Shown piece after piece: positions 1-9,300 of a DNA stretch of 36,946 bases. Source of the stretch: an uncultured Prevotella sp. Its GTDB lineage: Bacteria; Bacteroidota; Bacteroidia; Bacteroidales; Bacteroidaceae. The stretch covers positions 1 through 36,946 of the forward strand of contig CAMAHD010000009.1 of NCBI GenBank assembly GCA_945834405.1, given 5' to 3'. Made by a program: the position numbers and the translations under genes. Position 1 is the first letter of the stretch; each line of letters begins with the position of its first letter. The notes beneath the pieces were generated by a model. That model searched no databases. It worked only from the letters and a program-made list of their open reading frames with translations, and was not told where the DNA came from.

Positions 1-11
1 GGTCTCTTTTC

Positions 12-131
12 ATGTTTGCAATGGTTTTGTTATGTTTGCAATGGTTTTGTTATGTCAGCAAAAGATTGGCTACATGTCAATGGATTGGTAATATGTGTCA
101 AAGGATTTGCTGCATGTCAATGGATACTTGG
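12..131. repeat. Degenerate ~20-bp tandem repeat, about six units
   Basis: Units begin at 12, 32, 52, 74, 93 and 114, each opening with ATGT, at spacings of 20, 20, 22, 19 and 21 bp. The first two units are identical over 20 bp; the others decay around a core like CAATGGATTTG. The unit length is not a multiple of three and no credible ORF uses it, so it looks non-coding. It lies just past the stop codon of the minus-strand nucleotidase-domain gene and may continue beyond the left edge. Function unknown. Confidence 0.6.
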
Positions 132-132
132 T

Positions 133-897
133 TTATTCAATGATGATACGTCCTTCTATCTTGGCATCAACGACGATGCCTTGTTTCATCATGTCTCTGA
201 AGTAGTTGGCAATGATGAAACGAGTATCATACTGTTCGCCTTTTGGTGCCACATAGTCGTGTTTTTTCGTAAAGGCATACATCTTGTCATTGCCTTCCGC
301 CAGATAATCTATCGTAACAATTCGGTAGTCTTTGTCGGGGACAATCGTTTCCTGGTGCAGGCGGGCACTTGTCAGTTTCTTATTCTTGGAAATTCTCAAC
401 TCCACTCCATGGCTGACTCCCTCACCTCCTACGGCCGCCATATTCTCAAATAGTTCTGTCAGTTCAGAACCTTTGAGGGTCAGGAAGACAATCTTGTTCT
501 CAAAGGGTGCAACCTCAAGAACATCACCGAAGGTGACTTCACCTTGAGGAAGGGAAGCGCGGATGCCACCCATATTGCAGACGCCCATGACGGGATTTTC
601 GCCCAGCTGGCGTGCAGCATAGACGAGAATGTCTGCATATAGATTAGAGAGCAGACTCTCCGGCCGTTCCCCCTTCATCTGTCTGGCAGCATGTCCTACA
701 ACAGGCTTGACAATGCTGTCGACAGCAGCAGAGTAGGGCTTCATCCATTCTGTCACGTCCGACGGAATATGTTCGTCGTAAGAGTCATCCACTAAGAGTT
801 GGGTTCGCTTGACATCCGTTACATTCCATGAAGAACTACAGGCAATAGTGGAGATGGAAAGAATGGTGGCAAAACAATATGGTGTTAGTCTAATCAT
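133..897 (-). CDS. 5'-nucleotidase C-terminal-domain lipoprotein
   Basis: 254 residues. The N-terminus is a lipoprotein signal with a lipobox ending in Cys20 (STIAC), so the protein is probably anchored in the cell envelope. The body matches the C-terminal substrate-binding domain of UshA-type 5'-nucleotidases: NLYADILVYA near residue 85, CNMGGIRASLPQGEVTFGD near 107-125 and APFENKI after it. The metallophosphoesterase domain that supplies the catalytic metals is absent. In Bacteroidales the two halves are often separate neighbouring genes, and the partner would lie beyond the left edge of this window (inference). On its own the protein is probably not a complete phosphatase. A good promoter lies upstream at 934-964. 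Family assignment is firm; the substrate is unknown. Confidence 0.88.
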   Translation of the reverse strand: MIRLTPYCFATILSISTIACSSSWNVTDVKRTQLLVDDSYDEHIPSDVTEWMKPYSAAVDSIVKPVVGHAARQMKGERPESLLSNLYADILVYAARQLGENPVMGVCNMGGIRASLPQGEVTFGDVLEVAPFENKIVFLTLKGSELTELFENMAAVGGEGVSHGVELRISKNKKLTSARLHQETIVPDKDYRIVTIDYLAEGNDKMYAFTKKHDYVAPKGEQYDTRFIIANYFRDMMKQGIVVDAKIEGRIIIE

Positions 898-933
898 GTT
901 CTAAAACGTATCAAAACCTAAGATATATTGATG

Positions 934-964
934 CAAAAGTACAAAAAAGCCGTCTTTCAGCAAA
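934..964 (-). promoter_or_regulatory. Promoter for the nucleotidase-domain gene
   Basis: Read on the minus strand, TTTG (961-964) is followed after 19 bp by TACTTTTG (934-941), matching the Bacteroidota -33/-7 consensus TTTG and TAnnTTTG. The start codon is 37 bp downstream. It is back to back with the rplS promoter. Confidence 0.65.
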
Positions 965-980
965 AAAAAAGAGGTAAATA

Positions 981-1011
981 TTGGTTGTTCGGTAAAAAAA
1001 ACGTAACTTTG
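981..1011 (+). promoter_or_regulatory. Promoter for rplS
   Basis: TTGG at 981-984, 19 bp, then TAACTTTG at 1004-1011, a near-consensus Bacteroidota promoter. Transcription would start around 1017, leaving a leader of nearly 90 nt before the rplS ATG. The leader can form short pairings (GGCA at 1035-1038 with TGCC at 1052-1055), too weak to call a defined RNA element. Confidence 0.65.
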
Positions 1012-1104
1012 CACCGCAATTCTGCGTAATCGCTGGCAGGAAGTAACGAGTTGCCTGTTATGTTGCGTGAGAATGTCAAACCAAACAAATTATCTTTTTA
1101 ACAA

Positions 1105-1467
1105 ATGGATTTAATCAAAGTTGCCGAAGAGGCATTTGCTACTGGCAAGAAATTCCCCGAATTCAAGTCGGGTGACACCATTACCGTTGCTTACAAGATC
1201 ATCGAGGGTAACAAGGAGCGTATTCAGCTTTATCGTGGTGTCGTTATCAAGATTTGTGGCCAAGGTGACAAGAAGCGTTTCACTGTTCGTAAGATGTCAG
1301 GAACCGTTGGTGTAGAGCGTATCTTCCCCATCGAGTCTCCCAATATTGACAGCATCGAGGTGAACAAGCGTGGTAAGGTACGTCGCGCCAAGCTGTACTA
1401 TCTGCGTGCTCTTACTGGTAAGAAGGCCCGTATCAAGGAGAAGAGAACTGCCACAGCAGCCAACTAA
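1105..1467 (+). CDS. rplS: 50S ribosomal protein L19
   Basis: 120 residues, the normal size for L19, a large-subunit protein that lies at the interface with the 30S subunit. Family hallmarks are [13 protein letters not shown] near residues 20-32, [10 protein letters not shown] near 39-48, and [15 protein letters not shown] near 72-86 followed by a basic C-terminus (RRAKLYYLR). The ATG at 1105 is the only sensible start and gives a full-length protein. The gene stands alone: it has its own promoter at 981-1011 and a strong intrinsic terminator at 1511-1540. It is not linked here to rpsP, rimM or trmD, its partners in many other bacteria. Confidence 0.97.
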   Translation: MDLIKVAEEAFATGKKFPEFKSGDTITVAYKIIEGNKERIQLYRGVVIKICGQGDKKRFTVRKMSGTVGVERIFPIESPNIDSIEVNKRGKVRRAKLYYLRALTGKKARIKEKRTATAAN

Positions 1468-1510
1468 TCCGATGTTGGAAAAAGTCTTGTTTCAACAAGA
1501 AACAATCCAT

Positions 1511-1540
1511 AAAAAGCAAGTCCTGGTGGCTTGCTTTTTT
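1511..1540 (+). terminator. Intrinsic terminator after rplS
   Basis: AAAAAGCAAG (1511-1520) pairs perfectly with CTTGCTTTTT (1530-1539) across a 9-nt loop. The T-run at the end of the stem is the expected uridine tract, and the leading A-run could serve the opposite direction. Confidence 0.9.
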
Positions 1541-1705
1541 GGTTGGATTCCCTTCCTTTCAGGGATGTTTAAAACACCGGAGGGCATCTTGACCTTAGGT
1601 TTATGAACCGTTTGTTCTTTTATCTACTTGCGAACCAATGGCTATCTGTCGAAGTGTACAGTATAATTGTTTTTATTATCGTCACTTAGAAAAAGAGAAC
1701 AAATA

Positions 1706-1736
1706 TTGTGTAATTCATGAAAAATGAGTAACTTTG
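1706..1736 (+). promoter_or_regulatory. Promoter for AICAR transformylase gene
   Basis: TTG at 1706-1708, 20 bp, then TAACTTTG at 1729-1736, a close match to the Bacteroidota promoter. The ATG is 54 bp downstream of the -7 box. Confidence 0.65.
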
Positions 1737-1790
1737 CGCTCGTTAGAACGATAAGAAGTTTTCAGTAGAAATTATAAAAACCAAATAGTA

Positions 1791-2972
1791 ATGAAAGAAT
1801 TGCAATTAAAGTACGGATGCAATCCGAATCAGAAGCCCTCTCGCATTTTCATGGAAGAGGGAGAATTACCTATTGAAGTGTTGAACGGACGTCCAGGATA
1901 TATCAATTTTCTGGATGCCTTCAACAGTTGGCAGCTGGTTAAGGAGTTGAAGGCAGCGACAGGTATGCCCTCAGCAGCTTCATTCAAGCATGTCTCCCCC
2001 GCAGGTGCTGCCATTGGACTTCCTTTGAGTGATACCTTGAAAAAGGTATATTTCGTAGATGACCTGAAGGCAGAGCTGTCGCCTGTTGCCTGTGCCTATG
2101 CACGTGCCCGTGGAGCAGACCGCATGAGTTCTTATGGCGATTTCGTTGCATTGAGTGATACCTGCGACGAGGCTACTGCCTTGCTTATCAAGCGTGAGGT
2201 GAGCGATGGTGTCATTGCACCCGATTACACCCCCGAAGCCCTTGAGATACTAAAAGCCAAGCGCAAGGGTACGTATAATGTCATCAAGATAGACCCCAAT
2301 TATGTTCCTCAGCCTATCGAGCGCAAGCAGGTATTTGGCATCAGTTTTGAGCAGGGTCGCAACGAGGTGCGCCTGGACGACCCCGCCTTGTTCGAGAATA
2401 TTCCCACTCAGAGCAAGACCTTTACCGAGGCAGCCAAGCGCGACCTGATGATTGCTTTGATTACCCTCAAGTATACTCAGAGCAACTCTGTCTGCTATGT
2501 GAAAGATGGACAGGCTATCGGTATAGGCGCTGGTCAGCAGAGCCGTATACACTGTACCCGACTGGCAGGTAACAAGGCCGATATATGGTGGCTTCGTCAG
2601 CATCCCAAAGTGATGAATCTCCCCTTTGTGGATAACATCCGTCGTGCCGACCGCGATAATACCATCGATGTATATATCTCTGAAGACCATGATGATGTGC
2701 TGTGCGATGGCGTATGGCAGCAGTTCTTCAAAGAGAAGCCAGAGGTACTTACCTTGGAAGAAAAGAAAGAGTGGATAGCTCAGAATACAGGTGTTGCCCT
2801 GGGTAGCGACGCATTCTTCCCCTTTGGCGACAATATTGAGCGTGCCCACAAGAGCGGTGTCAACTATATTGCCCAGGCAGGCGGTTCTGTACGCGATGAC
2901 CATGTTATTGAGACATGCGACAAGTATGGAATCACGATGGCATTTACAGGTGTCCGACTCTTCCATCATTAA
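1791..2972 (+). CDS. Stand-alone AICAR formyltransferase (ATIC-like C-terminal half of PurH)
   Basis: 393 residues. It transfers a formyl group from 10-formyl-THF to AICAR to give FAICAR, the penultimate step of IMP synthesis. The catalytic Lys-His pair is seen as K66-H67 in SFKHVSPAGAA. Other family blocks are ARGADRMSSYGDFVALSD, KYTQSNSVCYVKDGQAIGIG, AGQQSRIHCTRLAG and SDAFFPFGDN. The cyclohydrolase domain normally fused at the N-terminus is missing; it is encoded separately at 13299-13898. As I recall human ATIC, the similarity is markedly closer to that protein (K266/H267, C-terminal RLFHH) than to usual bacterial PurH. A 63-residue ORF follows 44 bp downstream and may share the transcript. 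Confidence 0.93.
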   Translation: MKELQLKYGCNPNQKPSRIFMEEGELPIEVLNGRPGYINFLDAFNSWQLVKELKAATGMPSAASFKHVSPAGAAIGLPLSDTLKKVYFVDDLKAELSPVACAYARARGADRMSSYGDFVALSDTCDEATALLIKREVSDGVIAPDYTPEALEILKAKRKGTYNVIKIDPNYVPQPIERKQVFGISFEQGRNEVRLDDPALFENIPTQSKTFTEAAKRDLMIALITLKYTQSNSVCYVKDGQAIGIGAGQQSRIHCTRLAGNKADIWWLRQHPKVMNLPFVDNIRRADRDNTIDVYISEDHDDVLCDGVWQQFFKEKPEVLTLEEKKEWIAQNTGVALGSDAFFPFGDNIERAHKSGVNYIAQAGGSVRDDHVIETCDKYGITMAFTGVRLFHH

Positions 2973-3016
2973 TTGCTCAGAATATTCGGCTCTATCATCC
3001 ACTTAACAGGACGGCT

Positions 3017-3208
3017 ATGGCAGATATTGACGATATCATTGCGGGTGGAGGTCTGGTGTTCAAAGGAGCCCCGAAGGGAGACCCTAATGAAGGCAAAATC
3101 AAGACCAAGGCCAAGAAAAAGAAGTATATCACGGGTGCCCATGGCAGCGGCTCAGCCAAGCAAAAGGCAAAATACAGAGAACAGCGCGCCAACAGGCACA
3201 AACGATAA
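3017..3208 (+). CDS. Small basic hypothetical protein (63 aa)
   Basis: I do not recognise this protein. The open frame extends upstream into the preceding gene, but ATG 3017 is the first start outside it and gives a balanced small protein. It has an acidic start (MADIDDIIAGGG), a Gly/Pro-rich middle (VFKGAPKGDPNEGK) and a lysine/arginine-rich tail (KTKAKKKK, then KYREQRANRHKR), suggestive of nucleic-acid or ribosome contact. No membrane segment or cysteines are seen. It follows the AICAR transformylase gene by 44 bp and is followed at once by a strong hairpin at 3220-3248, consistent with a real last gene of a transcript. Similarity is untested. Confidence 0.55.
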   Translation: MADIDDIIAGGGLVFKGAPKGDPNEGKIKTKAKKKKYITGAHGSGSAKQKAKYREQRANRHKR

Positions 3209-3219
3209 TTCCTCTCTCA

Positions 3220-3248
3220 CTCCCCAACCCCCAGTACTGGTTGGGGAG
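3220..3248 (+). terminator. Strong hairpin, probable terminator
   Basis: CTCCCCAACC (3220-3229) pairs perfectly with GGTTGGGGAG (3239-3248) around a 9-nt loop. A T-rich stretch follows only after about 18 nt (3267-3271), so it is not a textbook uridine-tract terminator. It could also be a processing or mRNA-stabilising stem between the small ORF and the GH53 gene. Confidence 0.6.
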
Positions 3249-3275
3249 GTTCTAACATACTAATACTTTTTAACC

Positions 3276-4550
3276 ATGACAAAACGGTTTCTTTCATTTT
3301 TCGCGCTTGCTTTTCTTTTTGCAAGCATGAGCTTTTCACAGACAGTCTATACCGCTACTTCAGACGGTTCTCTTTATACTGCGCCGGCTTCTGCAGCATC
3401 GCACATGCCTTATAACAAGACCGACAAGACTATAACTATCGGCAACAAGTCTTTTCCCAGTGCCAGTATAGACAGCGTGATGTTCCATTTCCCTGACATG
3501 CCTTTTTTAGGCGGTGACATCTCTTTGCTTACAGACTATCAGTCGAAGGGAGCCAAGTATTGTGATACCGATGGCAATCCAGTCAACGATGTGCTTGACT
3601 ATTTCAAGAGCCAGGGGTGGAATGCCTGTCGTGTGCGTTTGTTCGTTGATCCTGCCAATGCCTCAGATACCGACAAGAAAGGCGGTGTCAAGCAAAGTCT
3701 GGACTATGTGAAAACGCTGGGCAAGCAGATTAAGGACGCCGGATTCCTTTTCATGCTCGATTTTCATTATTCCGATTCCTGGGCAGACCCAGGCAAGCAA
3801 ACCTTACCCAAGGCATGGAGCGGACAGACAGCCACTCAGTTAGCTACTACCATTTACGATTATACCGTAGAGAGTCTGAACGCATTGAAGGAAGCTGGCG
3901 CTCATCCCGACTTCATCCAGATAGGCAATGAAATAACCTATGGAATGCTCTGGCCTTCAGGACATATCTATCCAGCCGGAGGCGGTCAGGATGGCGGGAC
4001 ATGGGCGAACTTCAGCAGTTATCTGAAGAATGCTTCTTCCGCCTGTCGTAAGGCCTGTCCCGATGCCAAAATCATCATCCATACAGAGATGAGTCGCAGT
4101 GCCAATCCCGGCAACTTCTACAATCAGGTCAAGAACTATGATATCGACTATGATATTATCGGCTTAAGCTATTATCCTGCTTATCATGGCAATCTTTCTA
4201 CACTCAACAGTGTGTTGACAACGCTGGAAACCCAGCATCCCACCAAAACCATTATGATTGTAGAAACCGGTTACAGCTACAAGTGGGCAATGCCCGGAAC
4301 CACCTTCGACTATACTGCCACCTATCCTTATTCTGAATCAGGACAGGCTCTCTTTGTTACCGATCTGGTAAGCACCTTGAAGAAACATTCCAAGGTAAAG
4401 GGACTTTTCTGGTGGTGGGCAGAAGCCAATGAGTGTGGTATACCTTATACCAATGCAGTAACCAGTGGCTGGAACAATGCAGCTCTCTTTGACCAACAAA
4501 CAGGTAAGGCTTTCAAGGCTCTCTCCGAGATGAAGGCATTTGTCAAATGA
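3276..4550 (+). CDS. GH53 arabinogalactan endo-beta-1,4-galactanase
   Basis: 424 residues. It should cut beta-1,4-galactan chains, such as type I arabinogalactan side chains of pectin. A Sec signal peptide covers about residues 1-21 (FASMSFSQ), with no lipobox. Residues 22-75 form a short Bacteroidales-type leader ending ASIDSVMF. The GH53 barrel starts at FLGGDISLL (77-85); WNACRVRLF lies near 115-123. The acid/base is probably E219 (QIGNE) and the nucleophile E330 (IVETGYSY). WWWAEANECG (379-388) is also family-like. There is no C-terminal sorting domain, unlike the next two genes, so it may remain periplasmic. Its TGA overlaps the next ATG by four bases, implying coupling. No SusC/SusD genes are nearby. 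Confidence 0.93.
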   Translation: MTKRFLSFFALAFLFASMSFSQTVYTATSDGSLYTAPASAASHMPYNKTDKTITIGNKSFPSASIDSVMFHFPDMPFLGGDISLLTDYQSKGAKYCDTDGNPVNDVLDYFKSQGWNACRVRLFVDPANASDTDKKGGVKQSLDYVKTLGKQIKDAGFLFMLDFHYSDSWADPGKQTLPKAWSGQTATQLATTIYDYTVESLNALKEAGAHPDFIQIGNEITYGMLWPSGHIYPAGGGQDGGTWANFSSYLKNASSACRKACPDAKIIIHTEMSRSANPGNFYNQVKNYDIDYDIIGLSYYPAYHGNLSTLNSVLTTLETQHPTKTIMIVETGYSYKWAMPGTTFDYTATYPYSESGQALFVTDLVSTLKKHSKVKGLFWWWAEANECGIPYTNAVTSGWNNAALFDQQTGKAFKALSEMKAFVK

Positions 4551-6346
4551 ACTTAAGGATAAGTAGCTTCATGATGAAAGAAAAACTTTTTCGTTCAGTC
4601 CTGGCAGGGACTTTACTGATGGCTGGTTTGCTGCATGTGCAAGCCCAACAGCCCCCACAGCGAGTCGTGGTCAACAAGGTTTGGTATGGTGATGCAATGG
4701 GATATGGCAGCGGTGATGTGATGTACCGTGAAACCTCTTATTACAATGCAGACATGCATCTGTCTGTAGTAACAAAGAGCGGACGTGAACATGACACCAA
4801 CCGTTTTAAAATCAGCGATTATACTCGCTATGAGTACAATGAGAAGGGAGGTGTCAGCCGTCAGGTGCACTATCAATACGGTGTGTATGATTACGGTGAT
4901 TGGGCACCGGAAAAACGCAATGAAACTCTATATGTTTATGATGCCAAAGGCAGACTGACAGAAGAAAAGGAGATCTATTACTATACTACCGGTCAGACCA
5001 CAACCACCTCGCAATATACTTATGATGGCGAAGGAAATGTAGCAACCAAGCAGGTTCTCTCCATGTATGATGAAGTGACTCTCCGTTATTCCGACTATGT
5101 AGCTCCTGGCAAGCCTGGACGTATCGAATCAACGGGCATGTATGACGGCGACAACTATACTGCACTGCTCAGTTATGACGCGCATGGAAACAAGGTGAAG
5201 GAGGAACAGTATGCCGCCGGAAGTACCGGCTCTCTCAGACAAGTGGAGCAGTGGGAATATGATGCCGACTCCAATCCGCTTTCCTACATCAAGTATTCTT
5301 TTTTTGACGATGGCACCAGCTATGCTTCATGCAAGACCGAGTATAGCTTTGTAGACGACAGTCATAACCTCATCCGCTGTGAGGATTACACCTCCTTCGA
5401 TGGTGTAGAATGGTACAGCAACGGCGTACCCTACGTGATGGAATATGTCGACTTTTCCGGCAAGGCAGACCAGGTTCGTGTCGAATCATCTGCCTCTCTC
5501 GCTCCGGAAGGTATCAACTGCGTAGATATCAAGTTCAGTGCTCCTGCGTGCGTACAGACAGAAGCCGACCCAAAGGCCGTTATTTTCCGTAATGGTGAAG
5601 TTATAGACACCATCAGTCTGGGCGTGTCATCCTTTTCTTCTGAAGCCCAGATAGCCAGCGTTCATTTTGTCGACAAGGATGTGTACAATGGAGAGTACGA
5701 TTATTTCGTACAACCCCTGTTGGCCACAGCCGATGGTGGTAGTCGCGGTTATCATATCTCCTCACTCATGCCTGTCAGCCTGCAGTTGCCTCTTCCCCAG
5801 GTGCAGCAGTTGGCTGTTTCTTCTGCCTATAAGAAAAAGGTGGGTTCTGGTTTCAATGCGAAGACCCAGCGTTATGCCACCTTCTCATGGGTCAATCCGG
5901 ACTATCCTGCCAGTTATGGTTTTATCAGTAATGATTTGATGTTGGGCGATGTCCAGCAGTCCGAGATACAGACAGCTGATGCCCAAGCCTCCTCTTTGGA
6001 GTGCCTCGTTGAATATGATACTGAGGTATGGGTGCTGAGCCGTTTCAGATACGGTAAGGCATTGTCCGACAGAATCATGGTAAGCTTGACTGACCTTGAC
6101 CGGCTGATAGAGACAGGTATTCACGATGCTACCTCTGCTGATGGTGGTATAGTCAGCTTTAGCCATGGAACGGTGCAGATACATGAAGGTGTTTCACAAG
6201 CCACGCTTTTCAGAGCTGATGGCTGTCCTGTAACCACCCTTTCAGCAGGTAGTTGTCTGGACCTGACGGTATTGCCGGTTGGCGTGTATCTGCTCTACAC
6301 GAAGCACGATGGCAGAAACCATGTTTATAAATTCACTAACCAATAA
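4547..6346 (+). CDS. Secreted YD-like-repeat protein with T9SS C-terminal domain
   Basis: 599 residues, function unknown. The signal peptide ends near residue 33 (LHVQAQQ). The first start (4547) overlaps the GH53 stop as ATGA; Met9 or Met10 (4571 or 4574) would give a tidier signal peptide. Residues 90-280 carry repeated tyrosine-rich units resembling YD/RHS repeats: YEYNEKGGVSRQ, YVYDAKGRLTEE, YTYDGEGNVATK, SYDAHGNKVKEE and YEYDADSNPLSY. About 315-515 looks like beta-sandwich material. Residues 527-599 resemble a type A T9SS sorting domain (LPVGVYLLYTK, then VYKF). No catalytic motif is visible and there is no RHS core or toxin tip. It may be a surface carbohydrate-binding or adhesive partner of the GH53 enzyme, by position only. 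Confidence 0.75.
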   Translation: MNLRISSFMMKEKLFRSVLAGTLLMAGLLHVQAQQPPQRVVVNKVWYGDAMGYGSGDVMYRETSYYNADMHLSVVTKSGREHDTNRFKISDYTRYEYNEKGGVSRQVHYQYGVYDYGDWAPEKRNETLYVYDAKGRLTEEKEIYYYTTGQTTTTSQYTYDGEGNVATKQVLSMYDEVTLRYSDYVAPGKPGRIESTGMYDGDNYTALLSYDAHGNKVKEEQYAAGSTGSLRQVEQWEYDADSNPLSYIKYSFFDDGTSYASCKTEYSFVDDSHNLIRCEDYTSFDGVEWYSNGVPYVMEYVDFSGKADQVRVESSASLAPEGINCVDIKFSAPACVQTEADPKAVIFRNGEVIDTISLGVSSFSSEAQIASVHFVDKDVYNGEYDYFVQPLLATADGGSRGYHISSLMPVSLQLPLPQVQQLAVSSAYKKKVGSGFNAKTQRYATFSWVNPDYPASYGFISNDLMLGDVQQSEIQTADAQASSLECLVEYDTEVWVLSRFRYGKALSDRIMVSLTDLDRLIETGIHDATSADGGIVSFSHGTVQIHEGVSQATLFRADGCPVTTLSAGSCLDLTVLPVGVYLLYTKHDGRNHVYKFTNQ

Positions 6347-9300
6347 TGCAAAACATGAAATGGATTATCTACGTACTTGCGCTTTTTCTTTCCACTGCAG
6401 CAGTCTGTGCCCAGAACTCTGGTTCGGGTGTTGTTGTCCTCAAGTCTCCCAATGATTATCAGGTGTTGTCCATATCGCCTAACGGAAAATGGGCATGTGG
6501 CAATTATTCCGACTTTAACGCCTCCAAATACGGATTCCGTTGGAATCTGGAGAGTGATGAAATAGAGATGTTGGATGCCGCCATTGAGAGCGAGGCATGG
6601 AGCGTGTCAGACAATGGAATCATTGCGGGTATGTTCTCCGATACGGAATATAAGTCAAACCACTCTGCCACCAAGTTGCCCGGTTATTATGCCGATGGCA
6701 AGTGGCACCGCATGGAACTGCCCTCCCTCATTCAGGTGCAGGGTGGCTATTGCTATTCCGTAAGTCCTGATGGACATTATTTTGCCGGCGTGGTAGATAA
6801 TGGAATAGACTATCTGGCTGTTATATGGAAGGACGGTCGCATATCCAGACAACTCAACACTTCTGGCGTTGCCATTCCCTACGCAGTCTCTCCCGATGGA
6901 CAGTCTGCGGCAGGCTGGCTTTCTTTCAATGATGAGCGGAAAGCCTGCTATTGGGGCAGTGACGGTTCTGCCACCATCCTTTCTTCCTATGCATCCATAT
7001 GGTCTACTGGCCGTAAGTTCTCCCCCGATGGAAAGAAACTGCTGTTTTGGGGAGGCTGGGACAAACAGGCTACGGATAGTCCCCGGCTGTTATGCCTGTA
7101 TGATGTAGAGACCAAGGAGATAGGAAGCGTGGCTCCCACCAATGGAGACAACAACTTTCGCTTTTACGACATCAGCAACAACTGCACCTTGGTTGGCGAA
7201 GAGTCCTACAGGGCATATATCCATACCAATGGTCAAGGTCAGTATGTAGAAGACCTGATGAGGGAATATGGTCTGGACCCCTCCAAGATGGGCATCTACA
7301 TGATGGAGGGAACCGATTATTATCAGTTGTTCCGTGCGCAGAGTATTTCCGCCGACGACCGTGTGATGGCGGTACTCTATTATAATGATGGCAAGGATGA
7401 GAATGGCAGCAGCTCCGTATCTATGCAGACCATGATACTGAAGCTGAACCAAGCTCTTCAGCAGGCACCCCCCGTAGGGGTCAAGGCCAGTCAGTTGTCC
7501 GATGTCAATGTAGCCCGTATCACATGGAAAGCTCCCTTGGGTGTGCAGCATATCAAGGGCTATCATGTGTATCGTGACGGTGTACGCCTGACGGATTCCG
7601 CAGTAGAGGAGGAAAGCTATATGGACACGCAGCTCCCCTATGGCACTTACCGGTATGTCGTTACTGCCCTTTATGAGCAGGGCGAATCGGAGGCGAGTGA
7701 TACCGTGAGCGTAGCTATCTGTGAGAAACAGATACAGATGCCTACCGCTCTCTTTGCCCGTCAGCAGGGATATAACCGCCTCTTTATCCAGTGGGAAAAG
7801 CCGCTGTCAAACTTGATTAACAAGGGATATACCGATGAGAACAGTGCCAATGTACAGGGTTTTGGCGTATCACAGGACGACTTTTCCTTTGAGTGTGCCA
7901 TCCGATTTGATGCCGCTGAAGTGGCAGCTTATGGTAACAGTCTCCTGAAAAGTGTGGATTTCTACCCCATGAACGAAGGCAGCAGTTGGAAGGTCAATGT
8001 CTATACTCATCGCACAGACGGTCAGTTGCAGTTGCTTGCCACTTACCCTGTTTCCCAAGCATTGGTCTATGGTAAGAAGAATACTGTTGTCTTTGATGCC
8101 CCTCTGCCTCTGCCAGAAGGCGATATGCTGGTAGCCGTTCAAGTGCATGTGCAGAAAGCCTCACAGAATATCGTCGGTATGGATTTCGGAAAGACCGTCA
8201 AAGGCTATTCCGACCTGATTCGCGCAGAGGGTGAGAGCGATTTCTATTCTGTATCAGATGCAGTAGGAAGTTCCGGCGTCATGTATGATACCTCCTGGCT
8301 GATACGTGCAGTCCTGACTCCGGCAGAGGCGTCAGCAGATATAGATGACGTAGACCATTATGTCATCGTTGCAGATGGGGCAGAAGCCGATACTACCCGT
8401 GAGCAGAGTTATTCTCTTGGTCAGCTGTCTCCGGGAGAGCATCAGATAGGCGTGCGTGCTGTCTATGCTGACTCCCGTCAGAGTGGCACCCTTTCAGTCC
8501 CTGTCGTCTTGACGGATAAGAAAGAACTCCTGAAGGGCATCGATGACGTTCAGGTGGAGAATACGGGCAACACCACTATCACAGCCACCTGGCAACAGCC
8601 ACTTGACATGGATTCTACCTGGGTGTCATACGCCGGCGAACAGCCTTCTGATTTGGGTGTCATGGGACCGGCAGAGAATAATTATAACCTGATGGCGGCA
8701 GCCATCTATCCAGCCAAGATGTTCAGGGGATATGAAGGATATGAAATTCGTTCCGTCCGTTTCTTCCCCCTCAGTGATGCAGTCTATACCTTGATGCTGT
8801 ATAATGATGACGGCCAACTCTGTGAGGTTGAGGCAGAAAACTATACCATCGGTCAATGGAACACCGTCATTCTGCCCGAACCTGTACGAGTTGAATACGG
8901 CTGCAACTATACCTTGGTCATCGACTGCTTTGATGTTGCGCCCGAATCCTATACCATTGCGGTTGACACCAACAGTCCTGTCATCAACTATTCAGACCTC
9001 TATTCAGAAGACGGAAGTGCGTGGATGTCTTTCAGCGATGCCGCCATCTATGCCAACTGGATGATGGGTCTGAACCTGTCGGCTCCCGAGGGGCTTGAAC
9101 TGCCGGTGAAGGGATATAACGTGGCGATAGATGGCAAGGGCATCTTCGATGGGTTGACAAGTGCCACCAGCATCAGTCATGATATGGGAACAGCCGACAA
9201 CCAGCAGCACAGTATCCGAGTGGATGTTTGCTATGAGGCGGAAACCATCGTCAAGGGAAAGACCACCTTCTTCCATATCAGTTCTACGGGCATAGCAGAC

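Larger units (their letters stand above)
1468..1790. other. Intergenic region between rplS and the AICAR transformylase gene
   Basis: This 323-bp gap holds the rplS terminator, a second small inverted repeat (TCTTGTT 1485-1491 with AACAAGA 1494-1500) and the promoter at 1706-1736. Just after the -7 box, TCGTT (1740-1744) and AACGA (1747-1751) form a small dyad at the expected transcription start. I see no ORF or structured RNA in 1541-1700. Confidence 0.5.

Noticed and set aside
12..131. CRISPR array
   Set aside because: The units are directly adjacent, degenerate and without spacers of constant length; no cas genes are nearby.
1012..1104. Structured autoregulatory leader of rplS
   Set aside because: Only weak 4-bp pairings are visible by eye; a leader RNA is possible but cannot be supported without covariance analysis.
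2250..3002. 250-codon minus-strand frame
   Set aside because: Antisense to the AICAR transformylase gene, whose catalytic motifs are intact on the plus strand.
4547..6346. RHS/polymorphic toxin
   Set aside because: There are only a few YD-like units, no RHS core motif and no variable C-terminal toxin; the end looks like a T9SS sorting domain.
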